From Mytilus galloprovincialis (lineage: Eukaryota; Mollusca; Bivalvia; Mytilida; Mytilidae): a stretch of 64,000 nucleotides of DNA. Made by a program: the position numbers and the translations under genes. Under the pieces are notes generated by a model. The model did no database searches, was not told the origin of the DNA, and saw only the letters and a program-made list of their open reading frames with translations. Where the stretch lies: NCBI RefSeq assembly GCF_965363235.1, contig NC_134845.1:25422524-25486523 (forward strand), read 5' to 3'. Numbering within the stretch: position 1 is the stretch's first letter; every line of letters starts with the position of its first letter. This document shows, piece by piece, positions 22,810 through 35,425 of the stretch.

Positions 22810-25735
22810 TGTCCTCGAGATTTATTTACGTTGCTCAATTTGATCTCAAGGACGCTTAACTATGGTAACAGGATGAATGTCACCAATCTTGACTCCGATT
22901 GGGTGAGATAACTAGATTGAATCCCCCTTCTACAAACAATATATATATAAGCTACAATAAAAGGAAGCATGACGGACCGACCGTGCGGGTGCTGCATAGC
23001 CCAGGCATAGCCAGTCAATGCCGTTAATAACTTCCATTTGTTGTTGCATTACTGACATTAAATCGATTATATAAGTGAACTTATCCAGATAAATAAATTC
23101 AGGTAAAGAAGGAGTCATTATCACCACTGTCCAATTGTTTTGATTTTGTAGGCTTAACCTTTAATACATGAGAAGGTATTATCACTGACAAGTTAGTGCA
23201 TCTACAATCTAAACTAAATGCACTGACACTTGTCTCAGAATTTTTTTTAAATATAAAGGCATATAGGGGTGAAATTCTGAGACGAGTGGCTAAATGCTGG
23301 TCAATTAGCCTGTTAAAAGCTCGAGCTCTATAGATATGTCTTATCGACTGTTTGAACTTGCAATTGCAGTCTTATAAACATATCAGTCGTTATTACAAAT
23401 ATCATACTTGAAATAAAGAAAGTAAAAAAGCATGTATCGTAAATGTCAATAGCTGTATAGATCATCTCCCTTCGGTGTCCCGTCATCGAACAAGGTTTTT
23501 TTTGTCGATATTTCAAATTAGAGTTCATAATGCATTGAAATCTAAAGCCTCGAAAAAGGCATATTTTTACAAGTAATTTTAGTCTTAATTTGGAGCATTT
23601 GAATTTGATGAATGAGGTTTTAATCTCGCCCAAGGCACCGTATAGACAGTAGATATACCGGTTACTCCACTCATTTTACGAAATACAAGTGTAAAGTGTT
23701 AAACAGTAGGCGTCATTATCGTCCCAGTGAACTGAATTTGTGAAAACATATTTAGTAAAAAGGTTGGTTTGCCATTTTGATCCTTACAATGAAAAAGAAT
23801 ATTTCATTTTTCCTGTTTTGATAACAAAATTCTGCACAACTTGCAGTGTTTGTGACCTAGCGTCATGACTTATGCCGTTTATACATGTTTTGAATGTTAC
23901 CGTCCATTCATTTTCAATGTTTCAGTGGTACATCGGTTTTAGCAAATTATGCTACTAAAACAATAAAACTAGTGTTCGTATCTTGTACATGGCACGAAAC
24001 ACTGATGCAATAATAACATTTACTAGAATGAAAATATTTGCAATGGATTAACTGCATTTTCATACATAATTACTAAGATTATATACAGAAACTTAACATA
24101 TTTATTTTTATTTACACCTGCAATAAAATAAACCGATGGATGATTGGTCTTAATATTAAACTTCCCCTGAAGGAAAAAAATGTTTTCAAAGATCTTCAAA
24201 TATTTTAAATTTTGTTCAAGTGGACACACCTATAATAGTGGATTAAAACCGTAGGTCGTAATTCATTAACAAAGAAAAATATAGTAAATGACCAATGAGT
24301 TAGGTAACCGTATACAGCTCTGGGCGGATCCAGCTAGTTTTCAAAAGGAGGGTTCCCAACCCAGGAGAAAAAGGGGGTCGAACCATTTGACCCCATTCAA
24401 ATGCCGCCATTGATCGTCCAGAAAAGGGGCGGGGTCCCATCCCCGAACCCCGATTGGATTTGACACTGGTAATCACTACATTTATATAATTGCTGACTTG
24501 AATGGCGCAACAAGCATATATTTGAATAATCGTTCTTAAAAAGCAACGTACATGTAGCAGTCTGTGAATGAGTCACAAAGGTGGACATATAGGATGAGTG
24601 CTGTATAAATACATATTAACGTACTTAGTCATGGTTTTGATAACAAGAAATTTGATAGATTAGTAAACAGATATATGGATGAGAGATTCAGAAATGGAAT
24701 GAAATAGAACATCACAATACATTTCAGAAAATTCCATTCATTTTTCTACACTCTTTACTTTTGCTTATTATAACTTGACCGAGATGTCATCTTATTTAAA
24801 AGGGAAAAATAAGGGTCAAGAGATGCAAATGGCCAAACAGGTATCATCTGCTGGTGACATTTAGGTTCAATCTGATTACAAAAACCTTTTGACACAGGAT
24901 CCATATTTTAATCAAATTGTGTTGTGGTCTCCATTGCACTTTTACCTGGCAGACCTGTTCAAATCTACAAAATCTTAGTGCGCAACCTCCTTCGTGGTAA
25001 AGGAATAACAAACTTCTTTATGTTCTAGGTTTGAGTAGTGGGTCTTTGTATACTAAAGAGACTTTATCTCTTTTTTTTTTCTCAGATAAGACCAAGGCCC
25101 CAATAAACAACTCTCGAGGGTAAATACAGTATGTTTCCATACACTACCTATATGTTTGATTAAAAATCAATGATAGATGCATACTTTTTAAGTTCTCGGA
25201 TCTTTTTTCCCTGGTGGTCCTCGTGGTCCTTAAAGAAAATATGCTTGTCACCAACTTATTATTTCTATTGAAAAATGCCAAATTGTGTCGGCCATTTGCA
25301 AAATTTGGCGGTCTAAAACCTCGTACCACCACTTTTCTTGGAACTTTGTAGTAACTTCGTAATTAGTTTATGTGATTCGCTGGGATACTTGTTATAATAG
25401 ACGCAATGTTTGCCCAAATGACAGATATTAAAAAAACCCATCGGGATTCGGAAATAATTTTGACTCTTTATAAGACCGTCTCCCTAAGTACCAGATGACA
25501 GCATTGAAAACACGTTACTATATATATAATGTTTACACTTTCATTCTGTAGCTGCCGGTTTAGCGCAGAAGTCAATCTCGCATCGAAAAATGTGATCAGC
25601 GTATTACGGATAACTACGATATATAAATTTACGACTATGTTCAATAAAATAAAATCTCAATTACAACTTCCAAAATACCATGCAATATACATAATCCTGT
25701 GATTGTCGTTTGTTGCTGTGTTTACATATTTGTTT
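22810..25735. other. Intergenic, no gene seen; duplicated YHYH-upstream block and hAT-like remnant
   Basis: 23630-24700 matches 4040-4960 in order and orientation (see that entry), so it marks the far end of the YHYH duplication. About 24313-24468 is a degenerate hAT-like MITE (CTGGGCGGATCCAGC at one end, GGATTTGACACTGG at the other) that is not present in the left block. At 25190-25232 the minus strand reads a short collagen-like string (GPRGPPGKK) after an AG; it is too short to call. Confidence 0.5.
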
Positions 25736-25739
25736 TTCT

Positions 25740-26260
25740 GTTATTTTTTTGTACATTAATTCGACCGCTAGTTTACTCTTAGAATTGTTTTACATTTGTC
25801 ATTTCGGAGATCTCATATATCTGACTATGCGGCACGGTGACCTATATATTGGTGTTAATTTCAGTGTCATTTGGTTCCTTGTGGAGAGTTGTCTCTTTAG
25901 CAATCATAGCACATCTTTTTTATATATAAAAAATCCATATCTTTTAGACCCCCCCCCCCCCCCAATTTTTTTTTATTATAAACCTTCTAATTGTATAGAG
26001 TTTATCAAGGGGTGTTAGCTGTCAACTTCATGTTCATTGTTTCGACTCAAAATCTCATATCAATGTTTATAGATATAAGAAAATGTGGTATGAGTGCCAA
26101 TGAGACAACTCTCCATCCAAGTCACAATTTATTAAAGTAGACATAAAAGGTCAAATAACGATCTTCAACACGGAGCCTTGGCTCACACCGAACAGCAAGC
26201 TATAAAGGGCGGCAAAAATTACTAGTGTAAAACCATTCAAATGGGAAAACCTACGGTGAA
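25740..26260. repeat. Two opposed copies of the CACATCT-ending dispersed repeat
   Basis: The plus-strand copy at about 25770-25925 (TTTTACATTTGTCATTTCGG, GTGGAGAGTTGTCTCTTTAGC) ends next to a C15 homopolymer (25949-25963). A minus-strand copy at about 26060-26245 reads ATGAGTGCCAATGAGACAACTCTCC and CGATCTTCAACACGGAGCC. Between them, at about 26005-26060, is a diverged left end of the TTAA element described at 7471. Confidence 0.55.
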
Positions 26261-26774
26261 ATTTATATAAAAAACGAGTAACGAGAAACACTTATGAACC
26301 ACATCAACTGATATTAAACGTTTTAATGTAACCAAATCTTTACTCTTATCTCAAACAATAGTGTAACATCACAACATAGAAAGACACACTATAAAATATC
26401 AATTGAAATGGCTCAACTCAATCAAATGACATATAAACACAAGTGATAATACACTGAACGAATAAATATGGTATATGATGATACATCAACAACAAAAAGG
26501 GGATGAATAATTATGAATTACAGTAACAGTATTATACAGCTGTGAAATGTTAAACAATTTCAGAAAAAAAAACAACAACCTTGAACTAAAATCCGTCATT
26601 TGCAATAATATTATACACTGGTAAATAAAAATTATTTTGTTGTTCAAATGAAAAAATATTTTTACAAAATAAATAATTCTGATGTTCATAGTACGAAGAC
26701 GTGAAAATTTATCTTTATAGACATTTGCGGAAACTATGGCTTTACCTAGGATTACACTTTAGACTTACGATTAC
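26261..26774. other. No gene seen
   Basis: AT-rich spacer with no recognised exon or repeat boundary. A 67-codon minus frame at 26486-26689 is low-complexity. Confidence 0.4.
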
Positions 26775-27226
26775 AGGTGACAAAAACAAGGGGTCTTCAA
26801 TTTTTCCATTTGCAAAGGGGCATAACCCTAGAATGGTAATCAAAGTGCTTGTAATCACTGAATGGTAAAGACTGCTTTAATTTATCAGTTGGAAGTAAAG
26901 TGAATAGTGCATTGTATAGTGTATATATAGCATTGATTTAAGTTGATTCAACTACTATTCTCGACAAAGGAAGATAACTTCAATTTTCAAAGATTTCATA
27001 AAGTATTAGTTTTAGGTGATTCAACAACCATTCTGGACATAGATAACTCCAATTTGTTGTCTTGAAACTACAAAAATGATTGTTTTGGGCCCCTAATTCC
27101 TAAACCTTAGGGACCATAACCCCCAAATTCAATCCCAAGGCTAAAGCTTCTTTTTGTGGTTATAAAAATTGTGTTATAATTTTATTAATTTCTACTTAAC
27201 GCAAAATTTTTTTGCGGTCGTATAAA
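26775..27226 (-). repeat. Partial copy of the GGTCGTATAA-ended repeat
   Basis: It shares AAGTGCTTGTAATCACTGAATGG, TTTAATTTATCAGTTGG and GATTCAACTACTATTCT with 28440-28600, and ends at TTTGCGGTCGTATAAAAAC like the copy ending at 30017. From 27227 to 27770 nothing further was recognised. Confidence 0.55.
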
Positions 27227-27769
27227 AACAAACCAACAATACAGATACAAAATAGCAAATGGTGTCTTCTATATATATATAAGATGTAAGCAACAAAGCC
27301 GAATATTTGAAGGATTTATAAAGACCCGAAGGTGTAGATAGATGTATGATATATATATATATTATCAGCAGGAGCAATATACTTTCTCCGCGAAACAGGG
27401 TACTTTTAATGCAATGGTTAGTATAGAAAAAACAGCAAAAATATTGTTCAGAAGATACTCTACAAACTTTTTCATTTGAAATAGTAATGTTGGTGTTGTT
27501 TTTGTTCTGCATGATTGCAATTTTGCATCCGCAACTGTTTCCTTGCCGACATTAATAGATATTGATTATTTTAAACAATTTCTTCTGCCTGCCACACTTT
27601 TGCATTTTTTATTCCTAACAATCAGTTGAATAGATTTGCGTATAAACTTTGAAATGAACAACGTCGCAATGAGAGATCACAAACATGTACCACTTACAAT
27701 CGTTCCACAGATCATCCGTTGCATATAGTATCTAAGAAACAAACTTAACCAGACTTTTTTTTTATTATT

Positions 27770-28055
27770 ATTGACCAATAAACCATGAAAATTAGGTCAA
27801 GATCAGAGGATACATGCCAGATCAACATGTACACCTTACAATCATTTTATACACCAAATAAAGTTGACTGGCCTATTTCTTATAATTTAAAAATAAAAAG
27901 CCATAACACATAAAAACTTAACATTGAACAAAGAACCATAAAAAATAAGGTCAAGGTCATCTTAAAATATTTCCATGCATCAAATAAAGTTGACCTATTG
28001 CATACAATAGAAGAATAACAGACCAAAACACAACCAGATGCTCCGCAGGGCGCAG
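27770..28055 (-). repeat. Dispersed repeat with 'ACCATGAAAA ... GTCAAGGTCA'
   Basis: Related to 30030-30480. Both carry AACCATGAAAA followed by AGGTCA or AAGTCAGGT, then ACATGTACA and CCAAATA.AG..GACC. It looks like degenerate tandem copies of a moderate-length unit. Confidence 0.45.
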
Positions 28056-28589
28056 CTTTATACGACCACAGAGGTTGAAATCTGAACGGTTGGGGCAAGT
28101 ATGGACAACATTCAAGCTGGATTCAGCTCTAAATTTGGATTGTGATTAAATAGTTGACACAGCATAGGTATCTGGCACAGAATGGATGTGGTCTAATAAA
28201 CTTAAAATTTGTTTTTTGCATTTGAGCAATTCACTATGCTGTTAAATATTAATCCTCTCAAATAAATATTTGAAGAAATTTTCTTTTTATTTAAGAAATT
28301 TGAAATGAGAAAAATTGAACTCCCCCAATTTTTTTTCACATCCCCCTTTCTCTTATTCCAAAACTGATCTCAATTCAAATTACTTATGGAGTTTGCAACA
28401 ATAACTACTCATTTAAAAACATCATAAAATATTAAAATGTAAAGAAAGTGCTTGTTATCACTGAATGGTAAAGATTGTTTTAATTTATCAGTTGGTAGTA
28501 AAAGTGAATATACATTGTATATTGTATAAAACAATGATTTAAGTTGATTCAACTACTATTCTGGACAAAGAAAGATAACTCCAATTGAA

Positions 28590-28725
28590 AATTTCTTGCT
28601 ATTGCGCAATACTGTGCAATTGAAAATTTCTTGCTATTGCACAATACTGTGCAATTGAAGATTTCTTGCTATTGCTGAATACTGTGCAATTGAAAATTTC
28701 TTGCTATTGCACAATACTTTTAAAA
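28590..28725. repeat. Tandem repeat, 37-bp unit, about 3.7 copies
   Basis: The unit GCAATTGAAAATTTCTTGCT plus ATTGCACAATACTGT is repeated head to tail with few changes. It also contains an internal GCACAAT / ATTGTGC-like symmetry. Confidence 0.85.
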
Positions 28726-28977
28726 TATAATAATTTTGGCTCCTGATTTGGACCAACTTGAAAACTGGGCCCATAATAAAAAATCTAAGTACATGTTTAG
28801 ATTCAGCATATCAAAGAAGCCCAAGAATTCAATTTTTGTTAAAATCAAACTTAGTTTAATTTTGGACCCTTTGGACTTTAATGTAGACTAATTTGAAAAC
28901 GGGACAAAAAATTAAGAATCTACATACACAGTTAGATTTGGCATATCAAAGAACCCCAATTATTCAATTTTTGATAA

Positions 28978-29539
28978 GGGAGCTACCATATGATTTTTAT
29001 TGGGGGGGCTAGGATGAAAAATTTTGTCCTGCATTTTTTTTAGCTGTAATCTCTGTTCGGTCCTGCTTTTTTTTTTTTAGTTTATCCTGACTTTTTATTA
29101 CCTAAATTGTAGTCCTGACTTTTTTTTTTTGCAAGTGTCTCATCCTGCCTTTTTTTTTACTCAAAACTTCTGTCCTGCCTTTTTTTTTCAAATTTCTAAA
29201 AATTTTCAAAAGTGGCTAAAAAATTAAGAATCTACATACACAGTTAGATTTGGCATATCAAAGAACCCCAATTATTCAATTTTTGATGAAATCAAATATA
29301 GTTTAATTTTGGATCCCGATTTGGACCAACTTGAAAACTGGGCCAATAATCAAAAATCTAAGTACATTTTTAGATTCAGCATATCAAAGAACCCCAAGGA
29401 TTCAATTTGTGTTAAAATCAAACTAAGTTTCATTTTGGACCCTTTGGACCTTAAACTTCTGTCCTGCCTATTTTTTTCAAATTTCATCCTAGCCCCCCCC
29501 CCCCCCCCCCCCCCCCCTAAAAATCAAATGGTAGCTCCA
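28978..29539. mobile_element. TTA-type MITE copy carrying a captured piece of its own flank
   Basis: The ends match the 282-bp element at 54295-54576 (GGGAGCTACCATATGATTTT and AAAATCAAATGGTAGCTCC), with TAA on both outer sides. Instead of the plain core it contains, at about 29211-29455, sequence that repeats the DNA just left of the element (AAAATTAAGAATCTACATAC, TTTGGCATATCAAAGAACCC and onward). A long C tract lies at 29494-29516. Confidence 0.68.
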
Positions 29540-30017
29540 TAAAATCAAACAAAGTTTAAATTTTAAAAATGTTTAAATTTCATAGATTTCTATTTACTTA
29601 TACTAAAGTTATGGTGTGAAAAGCCTTTTTGGCCCCTAATCCCTAAACTGTTAAGATCTCAGCTCCCAAAATCAATCACAATCTTCCTTTTGTGATCATA
29701 AACCTTGTGTTTAAATTTCATTGGTTTCTATTTACTTATACTAAAGTTATTGTGCGAAAACCAAAAATAATGCTTATTTTGGGCCCTTTTTTGGCCCCTA
29801 ATTTCTAAACAGTTTGAACCAAAACTCCCAAAATCAATCCCAAACTTCCTTTTGTGGTTATAAACCTTGTGTCAAAATTTCAATAATTTCTATTTACTTA
29901 AACTAAAGTTATAGTGTGAAAACCAAGAAAATGCTTGTTTGGGCCCTTTTTGGCCCCTAATTCCTAACCTGTTTGGACCAAAACTTCCAAAATCAATCCC
30001 AACCTGCGGTCGTATAA

Positions 30018-31440
30018 AAACTAACTTGAACCACTGAACCATGAAAACGAAGTCAGGTTATCTGATTATACCTGTCAGTTGGACATGTACAACTTATAAT
30101 CAAACCATAAGCCAAATATAGAAGACCTATTGAATTTAATATACAAGACTTGACCCCATAACTTGACCTTGCTCACTGGTCCATGGAATGAGGTCGAGGT
30201 CAAGTGAAAACTTTCTGACAGGCATACAAATCTGCACATACCAAATATAGTTACCCTATTTCTCCAAATAAGAGAGGAATTAAAGTACAAAAAATCTTAA
30301 CTTTTTTTCAAGTAGTGAAAATGAGGTCAAGGACAATGGAAAGTACAGACAGAAAAATCATAACATCAGGCATCTATACTTGTATACAAAATATGAAGCA
30401 TCCAGGTCTTTTCTTCTACTTTCTGAACTATTGAGCTTTTTTAAAAAGAAGTTATGTTAATACCACCGCTGCAAGATCACTATTCTTGTGTTGAGCTTTC
30501 TGCGACTGAAGTCCCAGGCAGGACACAAATCATCATTAAGGTCAATAATGGGCTGTCGGAATAATGGTTGTCGGACTAATGGGATGTCACCAAACAATTC
30601 CCCATAATTTCTTGCAAGTTGGTGAAAGCATTCTTGAGTTATTGTCCTAAAACTTGAAAATCCCCCCTTTTTTAATGAATAAAACCCAATAATTTGGAAA
30701 CATAAAATCTAAAATTTATAAAAAAATGAAAGGGAGCTCACGTCAATAGATATAAACAATTCACCAAAGTTTTATGCAAATTGGTTAAAGCATTTTTGAC
30801 TTAATGTCTGACATGTTGATGACGGATGAACAGATGGATACTGGTAACAGTATACCATAATACGTCCCGTAATTAGGCATATAAAAACTGTTGAAAACTG
30901 ATTATTTAAGTGAAATTTCTAAGTCAAAGGACAATAACCCTGCACAAAATCATCCGACTGTAACAATATTTGAACTTCATTGAAACTTGTCATAATAAAA
31001 CAATAATCCAAATATCAAATCAATATCTTCAAGCATGAAGAAAAGTCTGGAAAACTGATTTGCTGGACTGACTAAATAAATGAGTTCACTTCAACTAATA
31101 CAGAATAACAAACAAACCTCCCACTAACTTCTTTAAACAGTTTACCAAAGGAAAAAAATCCAAAATGTCATTGAGTTATTTCCCTTTGAACAGAAATCTA
31201 GTAACTAATAAGTATTTCATCAAAAATTTTATTTCTAGGGAAAGGGCTTTAACTGAACAAGGAAAAAAGCTAAAATCGTGAAAACTGAACTTGACCTGTA
31301 ACTTGTCATGATAAAACAATGCATCAAATGTCAAATCAATATCTTAAAGCATGAAGGAAAAAGTCTGGAAAACTGATTTGCCGACTGACAGACAGACAGA
31401 CAGACGGACGGAATGCAAATCTAAAGTTCACTTTGACTTC
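30018..31440. repeat. Block of degenerate dispersed repeats ending in a GACA/GACG microsatellite
   Basis: 30030-30480 resembles 27770-28055. At about 31000-31075 and 31315-31430 there are two related copies of TCAATATCTT.AAGCATGAAG..AAAAGTCTGGAAAACTGATTTG. The second runs into GACAGACAGACAGACGGACGG. No exon was found. Confidence 0.5.
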
Positions 31441-31843
31441 ATCGGTAGGGAACTAATAAGTTCCCATGCACGACATATAAACAATGAGGAGCAAGAGCAG
31501 AGAACTAATTTTAATTACATGTAGATTGAGTCATGTTGGATGGTAGGCTTGCTCATTGGACTATATTTTTCAAATAGAAACCAAATCATAATCAGATACT
31601 TGTGACCAAATTTGTTTTAAGATTTGTATAAAAGTAAATAGACCCCTACTGTGGGTGACGGAAACAAAACAACAAGTGATGAGTATAGCAGCTTACTAGA
31701 CCCTTGTCATTTAAGGGCAATAACTCCTATAAACAGTAGTCAAATTATCTTTGTGGAGCAAGAAGGTAAGTTGATCTTGACATTGAATTGATCATATAAA
31801 TTTACTTCACATTAAACAATGTTACATAAACAAATAATATGTA

Positions 31844-31849
31844 TTTATT
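31844..31849 (-). promoter_or_regulatory. Poly(A) signal of TOMM5
   Basis: AATAAA on the minus strand, about 125 bp after the TGA stop of the TOMM5 homologue. No other canonical signal lies nearer in that orientation. Confidence 0.5.
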
Positions 31850-31971
31850 GAACATAATCATACACTATATTTATCACACAGTAAGTACATTGTCTGTCTA
31901 CATGTATGGTCTTGGTTGGCTGGGATCTTATACCATACATTAGTCTTCCATTTCAAAATATACAGGATTCT

Positions 31972-34900
31972 TCATTCAAACTGCTTCAAGACATAAGGTA
32001 CTGAAACAGAAAAAAATAAAAAATTCATTAATACATTTGTCATGTTTGTAGGTTAAACATATTAAACAAGGTTAAACATCTTTTCCTTGATGTCAACACA
32101 GATTGACTGACAATACTAGAACCTATGACATTGTCATATTTTATCATTTCTATTTACCATCAATCACCATCATATAGTGCTTTCATCATGTTCATATCTA
32201 AAATAACATTCTATGCTGTGCATATCACACAAAATCGACTTCATTAAGAGGATTCCTGACACAAACATGACAAATAATTGCTTCAACAAAGTTATGAGGA
32301 AGAAGGACTAATTAAGACAACAAAAAAGTTAAGAGTCAACATGAAAAATTGTTTGACCAACATCTCAACTCACGTTTTTGCTTACGATAACTAAGAGTTC
32401 TTCTGATCTATATATTAACTGATTATGACATTATAAAATTATTAGATTCTTGTGAATTTTAGTGGTGATGAAATCACTGCAGAATTTTTTATTCATCCTT
32501 GATATACTTTAGGCATTTTTTTTTTATAAATAGAAATTTATGAGATTTGACATCAATAAAAGCCTCTAAATTAAACCTATATAAAGAAAGTAATACATAA
32601 ATGAATCAACAATTTTCAGGAGAACATGCATTCTTGATTTATTATTGAGAGGTAAAGGACTCAAATCAAACATTTTGACAAATATTAAAGTGAAAATATT
32701 AGAACTTTAAATTAAAGTTTAATGGTTGTTTTCTCAATTTTCGGAAAAAAATTATCTAAAGTCATGAACATTTAACATGTTTAAGTATAACTTACATTTA
32801 ATTTTTGATGTAAAAAGTTTTTTGTTAAGATATTCCTAGATTGGCACATAATCTAAAACCATTTACATGTTATAAGGAATAAAATACATTGTACTGTCTT
32901 ATTTTTTTTACAAAATAAATTTAAATTTGCTTCTGAATAGTATCTTATGATCATAAACAAGCTTTTGTCCAAGTTTGTTAAAAATCCAAGATAGTTTAAG
33001 ACAATAATTAAAATCTTAAAACTTTAACCACAGTCTGGCACAGAGTGAATGTAATGTTTGCTGGCAGAAAAACTAAGTCCATTTATAAGTAAAAAATGGA
33101 AAAAGAATAATTTTACAAAATATACTTCTGGATAGTATCTTATGATCATAAACAAGCTTCTGTCTATGTTTGGTAGAAATTCAGGATAGTTTAAAAAAGT
33201 TATTAAAATTTAAAAAAAAAAAAAGGGCAGTTAACAGATTAGGCGAGAAAAAAAATATATCTGTTTAAGGTTACATCATCAAAATAAATAGGGTAGGTAG
33301 GTCAGTATTTCCATTTTATTTTTTTTTCCATTTTATTTTTTGCGCCATGATTTTGAGTTGTGCTGTGGTCAGAGTTGTCCATGGACTGAGTTTACTTGTA
33401 TTTTTAATGATTGGATTAATTCCTTTTGTTATTGATTGGAAAAAATGGCGGCAAAATGTTAATTTCATCACACGAGTCGCCAATTTCCTTAAAACAGCTA
33501 TCATATTCATGATTATGAACATTGGGATGTATCAATCAGGCAACACTATCTTCACTTTTAACACAAGTTCAGTTTATTTTCACTTTACGACGGAAATAAA
33601 ATGGCTTAAGGTCTAGCTCAAAATAGGGTCGGTAGGGTAACCGTAAACAGACGTATATTTATTTTGGGCCTTCGCATGATTACACATTTTCAAAAATAAA
33701 AAATTACTCCCTTTTTGTGGAGCCTTCGACTTTTGTCCAAAAAAAAAGCGAGACATATTCATGATATTGATCATACACTCCAAATTTGTGGAGTGCATCA
33801 TACCCTTAAATTGCACGTCTTCAGATCTTACAAGTGACAAACATGCTTTCGAGACGTGATGGCCATACTTCCATGTCGTCCATATGATTTGTCGGCCATA
33901 CCGCCACATCGTCCATAGGACGTATCGTCCATACCTTGTAAAGACGTATCGTCCTTACTTAAAGTATTTATTCCATTGTGGTTATAGCATAAAATATAAT
34001 AATACAAATGTACAACAAGTATTATTTCATAGTTTTAAGATAAATTGTATGACAGAGTTAAAATGACTTTCAAATGTGTTTAGGTTTTTAATGTTAATGT
34101 TGAGACTCAAAGAATTTATCATTAATTATGTTTTATATTATATATTCTACTTGGACAATAAGTTAATATATATCTAATTGATAATGGACATTTTACAATC
34201 AAAGTGACAATAATGCCTCAGGGCTTAATCCTTTATCCTTCTTAAATTAGAGACATTGCTAAAAGAGTTGTATTAATTATTTATCTTTCTTTATCTGGAT
34301 AATAACTTGTATATATTTGTCAACACGTTATGTAATAATTGATCTTAGCTTATTGTTTAATTCTCATATATATTATATTGTACTATATTGTAAAAGACAT
34401 AAGTTTGGAAGTCTGACAGGCTTGGTGACAAGTTCCAGTCTTGGAATAAATTATATACTAAGTGAAATTAATCTTCTGTGTATTACTGCTAGTTTATGGT
34501 GCATGGTTATTTAGGTTTAACATTTAGTTGTGACCGAATCCTCATATCAGTCTCCTAGTTTTAGACTGTGGATTTCTTGGTTACAATATGATTTTGTAGT
34601 ATTTATTATGTACAAGTTTGCCCGTTTGAGAGAGTCAGTATAGATCGCTTACAACATTTCTGGTTACTTAATGCTGCAAGGTCAGTACTTCAAAAAGACT
34701 GTTCAAATAGATTGAATTGTTACAAGAATTTCACTACCCATTGTATGTTTGTATCCGCTTGAACTCAGCTTGGGTGCCATTGTTCATGTTGTTTTTATAG
34801 TGATTAATAAATATTTTATTAGATAAAACACATTTATATATGATATATATATAATGCGTATTCCAAGTGAACAACATATAAAAAAAAAAAGATAAATAAT

Positions 34901-35425
34901 GTAAATACAGCATAATACATTTACAAGTTATAATAACCATCAATTTATTTCCAAAAAAAAACACCCATGAACGCGTCTTCACAAAGTATGGACGATGTTG
35001 TCCAATGGTCGATGCATCTTTTCAAGGTATGGACGATACATCTTATAGACGACATGGCAATATGGACATTGCGTCCTGCATGGACAAACACTTCTAACAG
35101 ACCAATCGACGTGAGAGATATGATTTGAAATATTGACAACTAGTCTTGTCTTTTTTGTGTGTTTTTTTTCCCCATTCAATAGTACTTAAGTGTTTTCATT
35201 ATGTTTTCTAATGACAGGGACGTATAATAGCATCTGCGTCCTTGCTAAGCCTAAGGATAACAAAATTATTTGAAGGTGATTAATTAATTTATGAGAAACT
35301 TCTTTACCTCCTCGGATTATTCCACAAAAGGCTAAAAACAGGATAACATTTTGCTTCGTTCCAGCTCTTGCTAGTTTTTTCTCGTCATCTGGAGTCATTG
35401 GTTTGTCTTGTTTTAGCCTAATCAT
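31972..35425 (-). CDS. TOMM5: TOM5 homologue, mitochondrial import receptor subunit
   Basis: A 48-aa protein in two exons: 35425-35308 (39 codons plus 1 nt) and 32000-31972 (last 8 residues and TGA). The donor is GGAG|GTAAAG, the acceptor CTGTTTCAG, and the split Val codon is G|TA. The N-terminus is hydrophilic and charged (MIRLKQDKPMTPDDEKKLAR). It is followed by one membrane segment (QNVILFLAFCGIIRGVPYVL) and a short tail KQFE. This matches metazoan TOMM5 in length (human 51 aa) and in the C-terminal pattern LLRVTPFILKKL against IIRGVPYVLKQF, including the Arg and Pro. TOM5 is a tail-anchored small subunit of the TOM complex in the outer mitochondrial membrane that helps pass precursors to TOM40. 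The 3.3-kb intron holds a fold-back element (33845-35085). The next gene rightwards is divergent. The small size means the assignment rests on pattern rather than high identity. Confidence 0.8.
33240..33660. other. Possible repeat with an unrecognised 89-codon frame in TOMM5 intron
   Basis: GGGTAGGTAGGTCAG at 33290 and GGGTCGGTAGGGTAACCGT at about 33626 bracket a plus-strand frame (33347-33616) whose product has a hydrophobic N-terminal half (VHGLSLLVFLMIGLIPFVI). The bracketing phrases look repeat-like. I cannot name a family, and a real gene is not excluded. Confidence 0.25.
33845..35085. mobile_element. Fold-back element with TCGTCCATAC units, in TOMM5 intron
   Basis: The left arm (about 33845-33960) holds CATGTCGTCCATATG, ACATCGTCCATAGGACG and TATCGTCCATACCTTG.AAAGACG. 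The right arm (about 34975-35085) is the inverse (CAAAGTATGGACGATG, TTTTCAAGGTATGGACGATA, GACGACATGGC, GGACATTGCGTCC). Inverted similarity continues over about 110 bp. The core is AT-rich with no transposase. Target duplication not found; the borders are approximate. Confidence 0.6.

Larger units (their letters stand above)
28056..30017. repeat. ~2-kb repeat bounded by TTATACGACC and GGTCGTATAA
   Basis: The left border reads GCAGCTTTATACGACCACAG and the right border CCTGCGGTCGTATAAAAAC, suggesting short inverted ends. Inside are internal near-duplicates of about 130 bp (ATTTCTATTTACTTATACTAAAGTTAT..., repeated at about 29585, 29727 and 29887) and the nested MITE at 28978-29539. Partial relatives lie at 15667, 26775 and 46650-48290. 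The transposon class is not recognised. Confidence 0.5.

Noticed and set aside
25190-25232. Collagen-like string GPRGPPGKK on the minus strand
   Set aside because: Only nine residues, followed by a stop within five codons; no neighbouring Gly-X-Y exon.
33347-33616. 89-codon frame with hydrophobic start as a possible membrane microprotein
   Set aside because: Bracketed by repeat-like GGTAGG phrases, overlapped by a minus frame, and no splice or start context; kept only as a low-confidence note.
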